Below, in pieces: positions 1 to 8,202 of a DNA stretch of 64,000 nt. Below the pieces are notes generated by a model. It was not told where the DNA came from and did no database searches. It saw only the letters and a list, made by a program, of their open reading frames with translations. The stretch covers positions 1 to 64,000 of the forward strand of contig JADJJY010000001.1 in NCBI GenBank assembly GCA_016706275.1, written 5' to 3'. A program made the translations under genes and the position numbers. Position 1 is the first letter of the stretch, and every line of letters starts with the position of its first letter. The stretch is from Chloracidobacterium sp. Lineage in GTDB: Bacteria; Acidobacteriota; Blastocatellia; Pyrinomonadales; Pyrinomonadaceae.

Positions 1-593
1 GATGACGGCCCAACGTCACGATTCTCGAACACTCTAATCTACCCGCTACCTCTACTTGTTTTGAGGAATCAATTGATTGGATTATTCAGAAATCAAACAA
101 AAACATATGACCCCGATTTTCTGGAAGGTATTATCAACCAAACATATATTCCAAACTTGTCAGTATTCGATGATGCTAATCTGCTTGCCGAGGCCGCCTC
201 AAAACGGAAAGTTTCATTTCCAGGAGGGGAAAACATGCCGGCCGCCGTGTTTTCTTCATGACTCACTGGGGCATTTTTTGTCCCCTGGAGACCCTGAAAG
301 TAGTGAGATTGGTCTCAGGCTCTTTGTCTCTCGAACCGCGGTCTTAACTGTTTCGATGATATGGAATTCGACCGGGCTCATTCCGACAGCTTAAACAGAA
401 AGCATATCGGTTATATTCTGCAACCTTCCCAGTGTATTGATAATAGCGATGACTATCTAGGGATTTCGTCGTGGACCGTTCCCTTTCTTCAGCATTCGGA
501 CGGGGCAAGGGCGATGATGGGGAGAAAAATCTGAAGCAGGCTCTCCCTATCCTCGAGCCGAGGTGCCGCTTATCGGACGGAGAATAGAGGGAG
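1..593 (+). pseudogene. RNA polymerase beta-like subunit, left-edge part (frameshifted)
   Basis: This is the middle of a divergent RpoB, running in from the left edge. Frame 1 (to 261) has KRKVSFPGG, matching the RpoB stretch THKRRLSALGPGG. Frame 2 (about 242-394) has GHFLSPGDPESSEIGL, matching YGRICPIETPEGPNIGLI. Another frame near 450-525 has ISSWTVPFLQHSDGARAMMG, matching SLIPFLEHDDANRALMG, and a fourth near 525-590 has KQALPI and VPLIG. So at least four one-base shifts occur within 600 bases while the encoded similarity is kept. The subunit should pair with the beta'-like product encoded just downstream. Assignment as RpoB-like is firm; whether an intact protein is made is not. Confidence 0.7.
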
Positions 594-965
594 TTGGCGG
601 AGCGGTCAGGTCGGCTCGTCAGAGCACATTCCTCTGGTATAGTCAGCGAGGTTAAGCCAGGGAAACTGGTAGTCACAAACAAAACGACAAGTGAAACCTA
701 TCAGTTGCTCCAGGAATATCCTAGTGCCGCAGACACGCCTCTGGGACACCGGACATTGGTTACCGCGGGTAAGAAGGTTAAACGAGGCGATCTTCTCGCA
801 AGCTGGACAGGAACTATCGGTGATGAGGCGGTTTTTGGACGGAATGTGTTAGTCGGTTATCTCCCATTTAAGGGACATAATATCGACGACGGAATTGTCG
901 TTAGTCAGTCGGTAGCCGATAAATTTTGCCTCTCAAGACATATTACGAATACCGCGTCGAGTTGA
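594..965 (+). CDS. RNA polymerase beta-like subunit, internal part
   Basis: This open stretch continues the RpoB-like protein. Residues 5-115 parallel the RpoB region after the VGTGME motif: a short beta segment (SGIVSEVKPGKLVV), then VKRGDLLASWTGTIGDEAVFGRNVLVGYLPFKGHNIDDGIVVSQ, which matches VERGDVLADG...[25 protein letters not shown] of bacterial beta. The frame breaks near 930: a neighbouring frame (LKTYYEYRVELTENVESID) supplies the expected continuation up to about 995. There is no credible start codon, so this is a piece of one long gene and not a gene of its own. Confidence 0.72.
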   Translation: MAERSGRLVRAHSSGIVSEVKPGKLVVTNKTTSETYQLLQEYPSAADTPLGHRTLVTAGKKVKRGDLLASWTGTIGDEAVFGRNVLVGYLPFKGHNIDDGIVVSQSVADKFCLSRHITNTASS

Positions 966-1030
966 CGGAAAATGTCGAATCAATTGATTGCACACTTTCC
1001 AGTCGGAGATGAAGTGTTTATCAGGATCGG

Positions 1031-1990
1031 TTGATCACCACTGTCAAAAAAAGAACCGATACGAATCCATCTGAATTGGTTACTACCCGGTTTGACAAAC
1101 GGGCGGAGGGAACGGTTAAAGACATTAATAAAACCGACAAAAACATTATCGTTCTGATTGAAGCTAATCGCCGTCTCGAGATTGGAGATAAATTGACCGG
1201 GAGACATGGCAACAAGGGAGTAGTTACTCTGATCCTTGATGATGAAAAAATGCCTTTTTTTTTCCTGGGCAAAATTAAGCAATATACGGAAGTTTTATTG
1301 AGCCCAATGGGGGTCGTATCGAGAATGAACCTTGGGCAACTTCTTGAAACCCACTATAGCTGGTTAGTCAAATACGAAAAAATAGCATCGGAAATTGGAA
1401 GGCCTTTCACAAAACTGGATTTTGAATTTCTAAAACGCGAGCTTGCGGCACTGGAGATACCTGAGGGGAAGGCTACTTTGTTTGTGGACGAAAAGGAGGT
1501 CGGGCCTGCGGTCGTAGGATTCCAATACTTTGCTAAATTAAACCATCTGTCCGGTGATAAATTCCATGTAAGAACCAGCGGAAGCAGATACTCGGCTGTC
1601 ACAGGGCAACCTCTAAAAGGTAAGCGTCTTGGTGGCGGACAAAGAATAGGTGAAATGGAAATGTGGGCGTTGCTGGCTCACGGTGCAAATGAATTCATTG
1701 ATGAAGCCACTACTTTTAAGTCGGATGATATCGTCGCACGGGAAAATCTCCGGACCAATCTTGAAACTGGCACAAAGCTTCCCGAGTCCATCACAAGTGT
1801 GTTTCCTCATACTCTAAAAACTTTCGAGATATTTTTGAATGGAATGGGTATAGGGTTGAAATACAAGGACAATGACGATTTGGAGACTAGACTTATTTCA
1901 AATAGCCAAAAAACGATCTTCGATTGGCTGATATCCCGACGATCAAAGCGGGGTTCCGTAAAAGCAACTCTAAAGTTAAAAAGTTTATAG
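1031..1990 (+). CDS. RNA polymerase beta-like subunit, C-terminal part
   Basis: About 319 residues covering the RpoB C-terminal third. Near residue 55 is GDKLTGRHGNKGVV, the nearly invariant active-site lysine motif (GDKMAGRHGNKGVI in cellular beta). It is followed by SPMGVVSRMNLGQLLETH (PLGVPSRMNIGQILETH), the switch/clamp region FAKLNHLSGDKFHVRTSGSRYSAVTGQPL, and GGGQRIGEMEMWALLAHGA, matching GGQRFGEMEVWALEAYGA. The end, LPESITSVFPHTLKTFEIFLNGMGI, matches the PESFNVLLKEIRSLGI tail. The key lysines and the GEMEVWAL block are retained, so the sequence looks selected for polymerase function. It is much shorter between motifs than cellular RpoB. The last 67 bases overlap the beta'-like frame. 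Confidence 0.88.
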   Translation: MITTVKKRTDTNPSELVTTRFDKRAEGTVKDINKTDKNIIVLIEANRRLEIGDKLTGRHGNKGVVTLILDDEKMPFFFLGKIKQYTEVLLSPMGVVSRMNLGQLLETHYSWLVKYEKIASEIGRPFTKLDFEFLKRELAALEIPEGKATLFVDEKEVGPAVVGFQYFAKLNHLSGDKFHVRTSGSRYSAVTGQPLKGKRLGGGQRIGEMEMWALLAHGANEFIDEATTFKSDDIVARENLRTNLETGTKLPESITSVFPHTLKTFEIFLNGMGIGLKYKDNDDLETRLISNSQKTIFDWLISRRSKRGSVKATLKLKSL

Positions 1991-2430
1991 GGCTTGAGGT
2001 GGTAACTATATCCGATCTTTATAAAGAAGAGATTATTGTTAAAAAAAAGGGCATGGATCCGCCGTTTTATTTGCAGCATTTTCAACTGGCTGAACCCGTT
2101 CCACATCCTTTATTTTGGAAGCAAACACCAGATAGTCTTAATGAGTGGTCGGATGTGATCAAACAGGGCAATGAGTATAAGCCTTGCTCTATGCTAACGG
2201 TATTGCCCATTATTCCTCTCAAATATCGTCCCGAATCTGCGGCGGGATTCGACAGCGAAATTACGAGACTATATAAAGCCGTTCTTTTTGCCAGCATGCG
2301 GTTGAAAAATTGTGGAGACGCGGAAAAGACGGAGCGACGAGGAGAGTTGTTTAGAGCGGTCGAGAGACTATTCATCGGTAGTGCCTACGAACGAAACAGC
2401 GGAAGTTCGCTCTTTGCTGAGTCATCTTGA
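1924..2430 (+). CDS. RNA polymerase beta'-like subunit, N-terminal part
   Basis: About 168 residues. YLQHFQLAEPVPHPLFWK (residues 49-66) matches the beta' motif MGHIELASPVAHIWFFK, and CSMLTVLPIIPLKYRP matches WMVLTVLPVIPPDLRP at the clamp/lid region; ITRLYKAVLFASMRLK matches LNDLYRRVINRNNRLK. Only about 50 residues precede the first motif, so the N-terminal zinc-binding domain of cellular beta' (four Cys) is absent. No ATG or ribosome binding site is seen for a separate start, and the frame overlaps the beta end, so the two subunits may be fused once an indel is corrected. The homology leaves this frame near 2385-2400 and continues in the next. Confidence 0.8.
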   Translation: MADIPTIKAGFRKSNSKVKKFIGLEVVTISDLYKEEIIVKKKGMDPPFYLQHFQLAEPVPHPLFWKQTPDSLNEWSDVIKQGNEYKPCSMLTVLPIIPLKYRPESAAGFDSEITRLYKAVLFASMRLKNCGDAEKTERRGELFRAVERLFIGSAYERNSGSSLFAESS

Positions 2431-3184
2431 AGGGAAAAATGGGCTGCTACGCAAATATCTTTTAGGAAAACGACAGGATTTTTCTGCACGTGCGGTAATA
2501 GTTCCGGATCCCCTCCTTCGAATCGACCAATGCGGAATTCCGTTTGAGATGTTACTTAGTTGGTTAAAGCCCTTGATTCTGAATCGACTTGTTCAGGAGA
2601 AAGGACTAAGTAAGGTCGACGCTAGAAATGTGATAGAGAGGGCATTGCGTGGCGACCCTTACGCGTTTGAAACAGTAAAAGAGTGTCTCGAGCACACTGT
2701 CGCCGATCAAAACCTCTTGGTTCTTATTAATCGGCAACCATCCCTACATCGATACAGTCTTCTCGCATTTAAACCGCAAATCCGAATGGATCACGTTGTT
2801 GGTATACCGCCGATGGTTTGTAATGGGTTTAATGCTGACTTTGATGGGGACACAGTTGCCGTCTATCTCCCCGTAACTCAGAAATCACAAAAAGAAGCCC
2901 AAAAGATGCTTTCTACAAATCATCTCTTTTCGGGTGCGAATGGAAAACTAAATCTTTCGCTCGGTCAGGATTACGCTCTGGGCTCATACCTCAAAGCAAA
3001 TACATTGGTAACCCAAAAGGGCATGGGTAAGGAATTCTTGGAAAACAAACATCTCCCCGATCGTTTAGGTTCTTTGCTTGGCACGATCGACGATGTTGGG
3101 GATCAAGTTAAATCCCTAAAATTATTCCAGGATGATGCTCTTACAGCCGCTACGACGGGAATCGCCAGTTTTAGTTTTTTTTGA
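2396..3184 (+). CDS. RNA polymerase beta'-like subunit, catalytic part (NADFDGD)
   Basis: About 260 residues of the catalytic core. [22 protein letters not shown] matches [42 protein letters not shown] matches [41 protein letters not shown] contains NADFDGD, whose three Asp residues bind the catalytic Mg ion. [28 protein letters not shown] then matches [29 protein letters not shown]. All catalytic residues are intact. The frame ends in a run of eight T at about 3174-3181, where the neighbouring frame carries on (FDIERIALSAS), a typical homopolymer indel. Confidence 0.92.
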   Translation, partial: [262 protein letters not shown]

Positions 3185-3579
3185 TATCGAACGGATTGCT
3201 CTATCTGCCTCAACAAAAATCTACATTTCAGTTTGAACGCAAACGGGCGGACGCAGCCTTATTAAAGAACGAGATTAGAAAATCAAAAACCGTCGATGAG
3301 AGGACCAAAATAGACGGGTCTAGGCAAAGGCTGGGCAGTCTAACAAAAGAACTAAATAAGAAAATTGAAGATAAGATTTGGCAGAGAATCAAGAAATTCC
3401 TGAACAATTAGTTTTCGCTTTACTTTATAACAGGTGAATCGAATTTCCCAACTGCGTCAGATTGCGAAGGGTCGATTTTTATCGGACGGAGAGGATGCCT
3501 TGATCCCATCGAGAGTTGTTTTCTCGGAGGACTGTCACCAGATCAATATTGGGATCTGTCCCATTCAACTCGACGGACT
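3181..3579 (+). pseudogene. RNA polymerase beta'-like subunit, region before the trigger loop (frameshifted)
   Basis: The first 230 bases encode a Lys/Glu-rich helical stretch (KNEIRKSKTVDERTKIDG...KKIEDKIWQRIKKFLNN), as in the beta' coiled region between the DFDGD domain and the bridge helix. From about 3433 another frame reads NRISQLRQIAKGRFLSDGEDALIPS, a fair match to the bridge-helix stretch [27 protein letters not shown], and from about 3515 a third frame reads CFLGGLSPDQYWDLSHSTRR, the start of the trigger loop. Assignment depends on stitching three frames and on the flanking, clearly RpoC-like, segments. Confidence 0.6.
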
Positions 3580-4059
3580 ATGATAGACAAGAAGTTAGCT
3601 GTTGGGGAGGCGGGGGCGTTAACAAGGGACTTAGTTGAAGGTGCGTATGAGATTTTTATTTCAGAAAAAGATTGCAAAACAAAATCCGGCGTCATTGCTA
3701 TTGGACAAGACCATAACCTCCAAGGGAGAATTAGGCTTAGTCAAAAACAACCATCGCAAGAGTCAGTAACTCCACACCCTGCGGTCTCAGAAATTGTCAG
3801 ATCTCCTCTAACGTGTGAGACAAAGTCGAAATCAGGGATCTGCCAGTTCTGCTATGGTCTCGATCCGGCAACCAAAAGACATCCCTCAATTGGCTCTTTA
3901 GTCGGCGTCATCGCCGGCCAGTCCATCGGAGAACGGGGCACACAATTGTCTATGCGGACATTCCATTCGGGGGCCGACAGCATGTCCCTAGTTGATGTAA
4001 AGGACATCTTCAGTTACGGAAAATTTAATGGACGACGAGCCTTCCGAAATGACCATTGA
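3580..4059 (+). CDS. RNA polymerase beta'-like subunit, trigger loop and Zn site
   Basis: The segment starts inside the trigger loop: with the previous frame it reads SHSTRRTMIDKKLAVGEAGALTRDLV, matching [26 protein letters not shown] and keeping the catalytic His and Arg. DLVEGAYEIFISEKDCKT matches LVDVAQDLVVTEDDCGT. VRSPLTCETKSKSGICQFCYG is the C-terminal Zn site (VRSVLTCETRYGVCAKCYG), with one Cys in the EKDC motif and three here. GVIAGQSIGERGTQLSMRTFHSGA matches [24 protein letters not shown] almost exactly. These are among the most conserved blocks in all multisubunit polymerases, so the identification is secure. Confidence 0.92.
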   Translation: MIDKKLAVGEAGALTRDLVEGAYEIFISEKDCKTKSGVIAIGQDHNLQGRIRLSQKQPSQESVTPHPAVSEIVRSPLTCETKSKSGICQFCYGLDPATKRHPSIGSLVGVIAGQSIGERGTQLSMRTFHSGADSMSLVDVKDIFSYGKFNGRRAFRNDH

Positions 4060-4345
4060 CACGAGACAATTTAATAAGTTGGCCCGAGTTCTTGTGGCGG
4101 GTACTTATCAGGGTAGCGTCCTTTCGATTCATTTCGAGGTCATTCTCAGGGCAATGAAACGCGGCGAGAATTTGATCGGATGTCAACGATTGGCAATGGA
4201 GTGGCGTCGAAGGGGGTTCTTGGCAGCAGCATCATATCGGGAACTCAGAAGGATTATGCGTGAGGCACTTGAAAGCGGGTGTGCTACCGACGATTTGGAG
4301 TCTCCCAAATACTCGATCATTGTTAACCGGAGGAGCTATAAATGA
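4028..4345 (+). CDS. RNA polymerase beta'-like subunit, C-terminal part
   Basis: About 105 residues forming the beta' C-terminus: SIHFEVILRAMKR matches DKHFEVIVRQMLRKV, and RGFLAAASYRELRRIMREALESGCATDDLESPKYSIIVNR matches [38 protein letters not shown]. The frame takes over from the preceding one at about 4030-4055. The stop codon overlaps the ATG of the next gene (ATGA at 4342-4345), with a GGAGGAG ribosome binding site just before it, so the next protein is translationally coupled to the polymerase. Confidence 0.85.
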   Translation: MDDEPSEMTIDTRQFNKLARVLVAGTYQGSVLSIHFEVILRAMKRGENLIGCQRLAMEWRRRGFLAAASYRELRRIMREALESGCATDDLESPKYSIIVNRRSYK

Positions 4346-5275
4346 GCCGAAACTTGATTCGAGGAGCTAAGGGGGCCAGACAACGAAGTACGGTACGTGT
4401 AAAACAGGGGAATTTAGCGCGTCCGATCAACGTAAATGACTACGAACTTGACGATTTGCTAAGCGATGATAGTCCGGCCGATATTATTGGGCCGGAACAA
4501 ATAGCGGATGACACTGACGAATCGCCGGTTGGTGCAACCTCAGATGAGGGATTTTGACGAAGGAGAATTCGAAGACGGGTTTGAAATATTCTTTGAACGG
4601 AGCGATGAGGCGGTGCCAAGGGCGAGACCGGCCTTTTTGGCAATTGTGCAGGCTGGACCAAATCGAAGGTCAATTCTCCAAAACATTCGTATCCCCCGGT
4701 TCTCCGATCAGCAATCGGATCTTGTCGTAAAATGCAAAATACTCAAACTTATCGGCGATTTCATTATTAGAGAAGGGGACTTACTGTTAAATATCGCAAC
4801 TTCTGGTAGAGACATACCGATAGATGGGAATCTCCAACAAAAAAAGCTGATTAATGAACTACAACTAAATACGTCATTGATGCATAAGAATGGGAGTCGG
4901 TTATCAAGTGAGACACTTCCCCCCTATGTGAGTAAGATTAAAAGATTCGAAAACATTCAGCTCCCTAATGGAAAGGTCTATTCTCTGACGCAGTTCCTTC
5001 GCGGTGAGGGGCGCTATGCCGGGCTGGATCGATTCGAACTGCTGAAATACCTTGTGGGTAAAGATAAGATGGGTGACACCGCGTTAAGCAAGTCGTTTAT
5101 TGAGGACAAAGGTAAAAAGTATACGGTGGCGAATAAGAAGGCAGTCTTTGATGGAATATCGGAAAGCTTTTTCAACCTGAAATCGAGTATTGAGAAACAC
5201 ATCGCTAACGATTCCGGAGGATTGCAACCATGGGAGAGTGCTGCATTCTTTCTTTCACAACGACTTTCCATATGA
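4342..5275 (+). CDS. Putative divergent sigma-54 (RpoN-like) factor
   Basis: One protein of about 310 residues after repair of one extra T near 4553 (frame 1 to 4557, then frame 2 to 5275). The first 90 residues are strongly acidic (DYELDDLLSDDSPAD, DEGEFEDGFE), like region II of sigma-54. KILKLIGDFIIREGDLLL resembles TLLKVARAIVERQRDFLE of the sigma-54 core-binding domain. VSKIKRFENIQLPNGKVYSL resembles the TVSRVTSNKYIQTPRGLFEL stretch before the FF motif. A final helical part, with LSKSFIEDKGKKYTVANKK, could stand for the RpoN-box domain (LSDxxIAxxLxxxGixVARRTVAKYR). The alignment is by eye and weak. Coupling to polymerase genes, the adjacent sigma-54-type activator and the -24/-12 motifs nearby support it. 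It could instead be an unrelated polymerase accessory protein. Confidence 0.5.
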
Positions 5276-5336
5276 CAAAAAGTCTTAAAGAGGTCAGTAT
5301 TCTGTTTACAACTCTGAGCCATCTGAGGTCATTACC

Positions 5337-6789
5337 ATGAAGATTGTTATTGTCGATAGCACCGAGTTCCTGCAGATGCTTCAGGATCCGATAGAAGCTG
5401 GAAAGAAAAAAAGCGATGAGTTTGGAGAATTACAAAACCACGGCATCGATCTCGGAGGAGCCCAATCCACAGACGCTTGTACCCTCCTTATTAGTTGAGG
5501 AAACCTTTCTTTGCTTTTGCTCATACGGTTCCTTTACACGTGTGGCGACTTATTTCGACAATAACGGGATAAAGGTCCCGCTCTTCGTGCTGCTTGAGTC
5601 ATACGATTCGAACAAAATCGATGAAGTATATCAACATCCATACCTCTACACGCGAGGGTTTTTTCACGAGTCGACGTTGGACCCAGAAGAGGTTGGTCAC
5701 ATAATCAGAATCGTAAGCAGTTTCCGGCGACAAAAGGAATTTCATGGAATCCAGGCCAAAAAAAAGATAGGGTGGAAAATTCAAAGAAATAATGTCGGTG
5801 GTACCACGGCCGATTTGATGATAAGTCTTTTCTTTGATCCAGCGATGCGCGACTTCATGCAGCGACTCTTGTTTGTCGTCGAGAGCGTAAATGTTGATAT
5901 TCCAAAGGCGGAAAGGCGAAGGCGAAATACCAATAGGTTCAGGGAGATATTTGGACGGATTGAGGGATTCCTAGAAAATGGACCGTTTGAGGGGAGGGGC
6001 GACGGGGCGGAAATCGAAAAAGAAGCGAGAAGTATTCTTAGTAAAGGCAAGGCCAATGAAGCCCGTCCCGATTCTGTTGGAGGGAGAGACGGGAGTAGGG
6101 AAAACTCTTATCGCTAAGAAAATCCATCAGCTCCTTTGTAGGTTTCAACGAGATGAACCAATTTCATTTCAACAGATCTCGACAGTTAATCTGGGTGCAC
6201 AGATAGTAGAATCTGAACTCTTTGGCGTAATGAGGGGTGCCTGGACAGGCTCGGTAACTCGCATCGGGAAGGTGCTCCTGGGGTGGGGTGGAGTTATCTT
6301 CTTGGACGAGATCGGTGACTTGACTCCTGAAATGCAGTCGAAATTCCTCGTTTATCTCGACACGTTTGAATTCGCCCCAGACGGCTGGCCGTATGATTGG
6401 AAAGTACATTCGCCGGCCTTTATTGTGGCTGCGACCAATAAGAATTTGAAGGAAGCCGTTGAAAAAGGGCTGTTTAGAGAGGACTTGTATTATCGATTTG
6501 CTCATAAATTAACGGTACCTCCGCTTCGTGAGCGACGTTATGATATTCGTGCGTTAATCGACTTCGCTCTACAGAATTCTGCTATTAACCGCCTTCTGAA
6601 CCCGGACAAAGGAGAATCAGAGGAACCAAAGCGGTGGATCGACGAGATTACCTTGTCAGCTCTTTCACGACTTGAGGAATACCAGTTCCCTGGAAATTTT
6701 CGCGAACTGGAAGCAATCCTATCCGGGCCATTTTCCGAGCACGACAGGATGGCCGCAATATCCTTCTGGAAGAAGATTTAGAGTTTTAA
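5337..6789 (+). CDS. Sigma-54-dependent activator-type AAA+ ATPase, no DNA-binding domain (frameshifted)
   Basis: The start is the ATG at 5337 after a GAGG site; frames change near 5440-5490, 6045 and 6725. The N-terminus (MKIVIVDSTEFLQML, later VPLFVLLESYDSNKIDEVYQHPYL) looks like a degenerate receiver domain. The AAA+ domain is clear: Walker A GETGVGKT, a GAWTGS loop in place of the sigma-54-contacting GAFTGA, Walker B GGVIFLDEIGDL, sensor FIVAATNKNL, and FREDLYYRF...VPPLRERRYDI carrying the arginine fingers. The end, PGNFRELEAIL then RAIFRARQDGRNILLEEDLEF, is the close of the AAA+ module. A stop follows at once, so no helix-turn-helix is present, as in Chlamydia CtcC and Helicobacter FlgR. 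It probably activates the sigma-like protein encoded upstream. Confidence 0.8.
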
Positions 6790-6834
6790 TTTGGGCGGCG
6801 AGGACGCGCTGGCCAATTAATAGTTTGGTCGCGC

Positions 6835-6857
6835 ATTACGTCAATAAAATACGTAAT
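6835..6857 (+). terminator. Small hairpin after the activator gene
   Basis: ATTACGT (6835-6841) pairs with ACGTAAT (6851-6857) across a nine-base loop. No T run follows, so its role as a terminator is doubtful. It lies between the activator stop and the promoter-like site at 6910. Confidence 0.3.
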
Positions 6858-6909
6858 TCTCAGGCTTTGTTGCTCCGAGTGCCTATCCCCTTGTTCCTAT
6901 TGTTAGAAT

Positions 6910-6925
6910 TGGACAGAATCTTGCC
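6910..6925 (+). promoter_or_regulatory. -24/-12 (sigma-54 type) promoter candidate, TGGACAG-AATC-TTGCC
   Basis: TGGACAG (6910-6916) and TTGCC (6921-6925) place GG and GC ten bases apart, exactly the sigma-54 spacing (TGGCACG-N4-TTGCA). It is intergenic, about 97 bases before the ATG at 7022, and nearly the same sequence recurs at 8264. The matching spacing and shared TGGACA and TTGCC halves make chance unlikely, though I could not count background frequency. Confidence 0.55.
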
Positions 6926-7021
6926 AGTATTCCTTGAGACGAAAGCTACTCACCAATTCACGGTACTTTACCGTGGATTAAATCAAAGTGAATACCCTTT
7001 CACTCATAGAACTGCAAAATT

Positions 7022-7715
7022 ATGAAAAAACCTAACAAACCCTTTCCCATTCCTTTTTGTTGTAGTTGTCCTTACTTTCTTTGTCTCGGCGGTCGCAGGG
7101 CAGACCGACGAACAGAAGTGCAACTGCGTTTCGTATGCCCGAAGCCGGGTCAGTAGACTTCCGACAGGCCTCAATGACTGGTCGTCAAAACTCGGCAAGA
7201 TCAATCATCTTTTTCCACGAGTTGGATCCGTCGCAGTAATCGATGTTGGCGATAACGTTGGGCACGTCGCTGTGGTGGATAACGTCACAGTGGGTTCAGA
7301 TGGAAGTCTTAGAGTTTCGATAACAGAATCGAACTATAGGCGTTGTCAGATAACGACGCGATTCGGTTCGACCGACTCTTTGAAGATCCGTGGCTTTTTC
7401 GACCCGAGTTATTCAACTGGGGCGTCGTTCCCGAGAGTCGACGGTCCGCGGTCGGTCTCGGCCCGGCAAGGACAAGTATTTTCGGTACCGGTTTCGGGGA
7501 CTGGTTTTGATTCTGCAACTATGCAGGCGATTGTACTGGGGGGTTGGTGTGACACCTTCAAAAAATGTGTCATTCCAACTAACGCAATAACGAGTCGCAG
7601 TTCAAGCACGGCGACCATTCCAGTGGTACTCAACCAGAGCGGATACTACACGCTCTATCTCTTCAATCGAAACAGCGGAATGTCCTCTAACGGAATTAGG
7701 ATCAGCGTCCGTTAG
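7022..7715 (+). CDS. Secreted CHAP-domain protein (frameshifted near its start)
   Basis: Reading from the ATG at 7022 and dropping one A of a run of six gives MKNLTNPFPFLFVVVVLTFF then VSAVAGQT, a textbook signal peptide; the remaining 600 bases are open to 7715. The mature N-terminus has KCNCVSYARSRV, then GSVAVIDVGDNVGHVAVVDNV, the Cys and His motifs of CHAP-type cysteine amidases/peptidases that cut peptidoglycan. The C-terminal 100 residues (about 130-230) look like an Ig-like beta domain (PRSVSARQGQVFSVPVSGTGF...YYTLYLFNRNSG). It would act outside the inner membrane, perhaps opening the wall for DNA transfer or lysis. It follows the promoter-like site at 6910. Confidence 0.7.
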
Positions 7716-7737
7716 GAAAACAATACTGAGTTACGAT

Positions 7738-7766
7738 GGCCCCATCCGGTTGTACCGGGTGGGGCC
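7738..7766 (+). terminator. Strong 12-bp intergenic hairpin
   Basis: GGCCCCATCCGG (7738-7749) pairs with CCGGGTGGGGCC (7755-7766) around a five-base loop, allowing one G-T pair. It is followed by TTCATTTC rather than a pure T run, and then by the ribosome binding site of the next gene, so it may attenuate rather than fully terminate. Confidence 0.5.
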
Positions 7767-7794
7767 TTCATTTCTGGAGAAAAAACAAAAAATT

Positions 7795-8202
7795 ATGTTC
7801 AAACAAACTCTACTTCTAGCCCTTTTCGTCGGAATGCTTTCAATAGCTATGTTTGCCCAGAGCAGCTCTAACGTTCCACAGTTTCCGCCACCGGGCAATA
7901 GTGGCGGCTCACAGTCCGGGTCCACTGTTTCCTACCCGCAGGAAACCGGGATCGATCCAGCGACTACGCCAGATCAACGCCGATCGGCTAGGAAACGTTA
8001 TGTATTGCCAGCAATTCGAATCGGAATTGGTGTGATGGACGCAATCTGTATCGAAACTGGGAGGTGCCCCGAAAACGATTTTAGAAAGCCTCAGGCATCA
8101 AACCCATCGACGACGCAGCCTGTGAATAACAATCCCGTACAAACTAACCCCTCGGGTTCGGGAAGCCTGCTTATGAATCTGTTGCGTGTACGCCGTCAAT
8201 AG
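7795..8202 (+). CDS. Small secreted Pro/Ser/Asn-rich protein, unknown function
   Basis: 135 residues from the ATG at 7795, preceded by TGGAG. Residues 1-22 are a signal peptide (MFKQTLLLALFVGMLSIAMFAQ), and the rest is low in structure: PQFPPPGNSGGSQSGS, two cysteines (ICIETGRCP near residue 90) that could form a disulfide, then a Ser/Thr/Asn/Pro linker to LLMNLLRVRRQ. I do not recognise the family. It lies between the strong hairpin at 7738 and a T-tailed terminator at 8233, and is probably co-transcribed with the CHAP gene. Confidence 0.6.
   Translation: MFKQTLLLALFVGMLSIAMFAQSSSNVPQFPPPGNSGGSQSGSTVSYPQETGIDPATTPDQRRSARKRYVLPAIRIGIGVMDAICIETGRCPENDFRKPQASNPSTTQPVNNNPVQTNPSGSGSLLMNLLRVRRQ

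Noticed and set aside
1..4345. Programmed ribosomal frameshifting as the explanation for the broken polymerase genes
   Set aside because: The shifts are too many, lie at unrelated sequences, and go in different directions; no slippery site plus pseudoknot pattern recurs.
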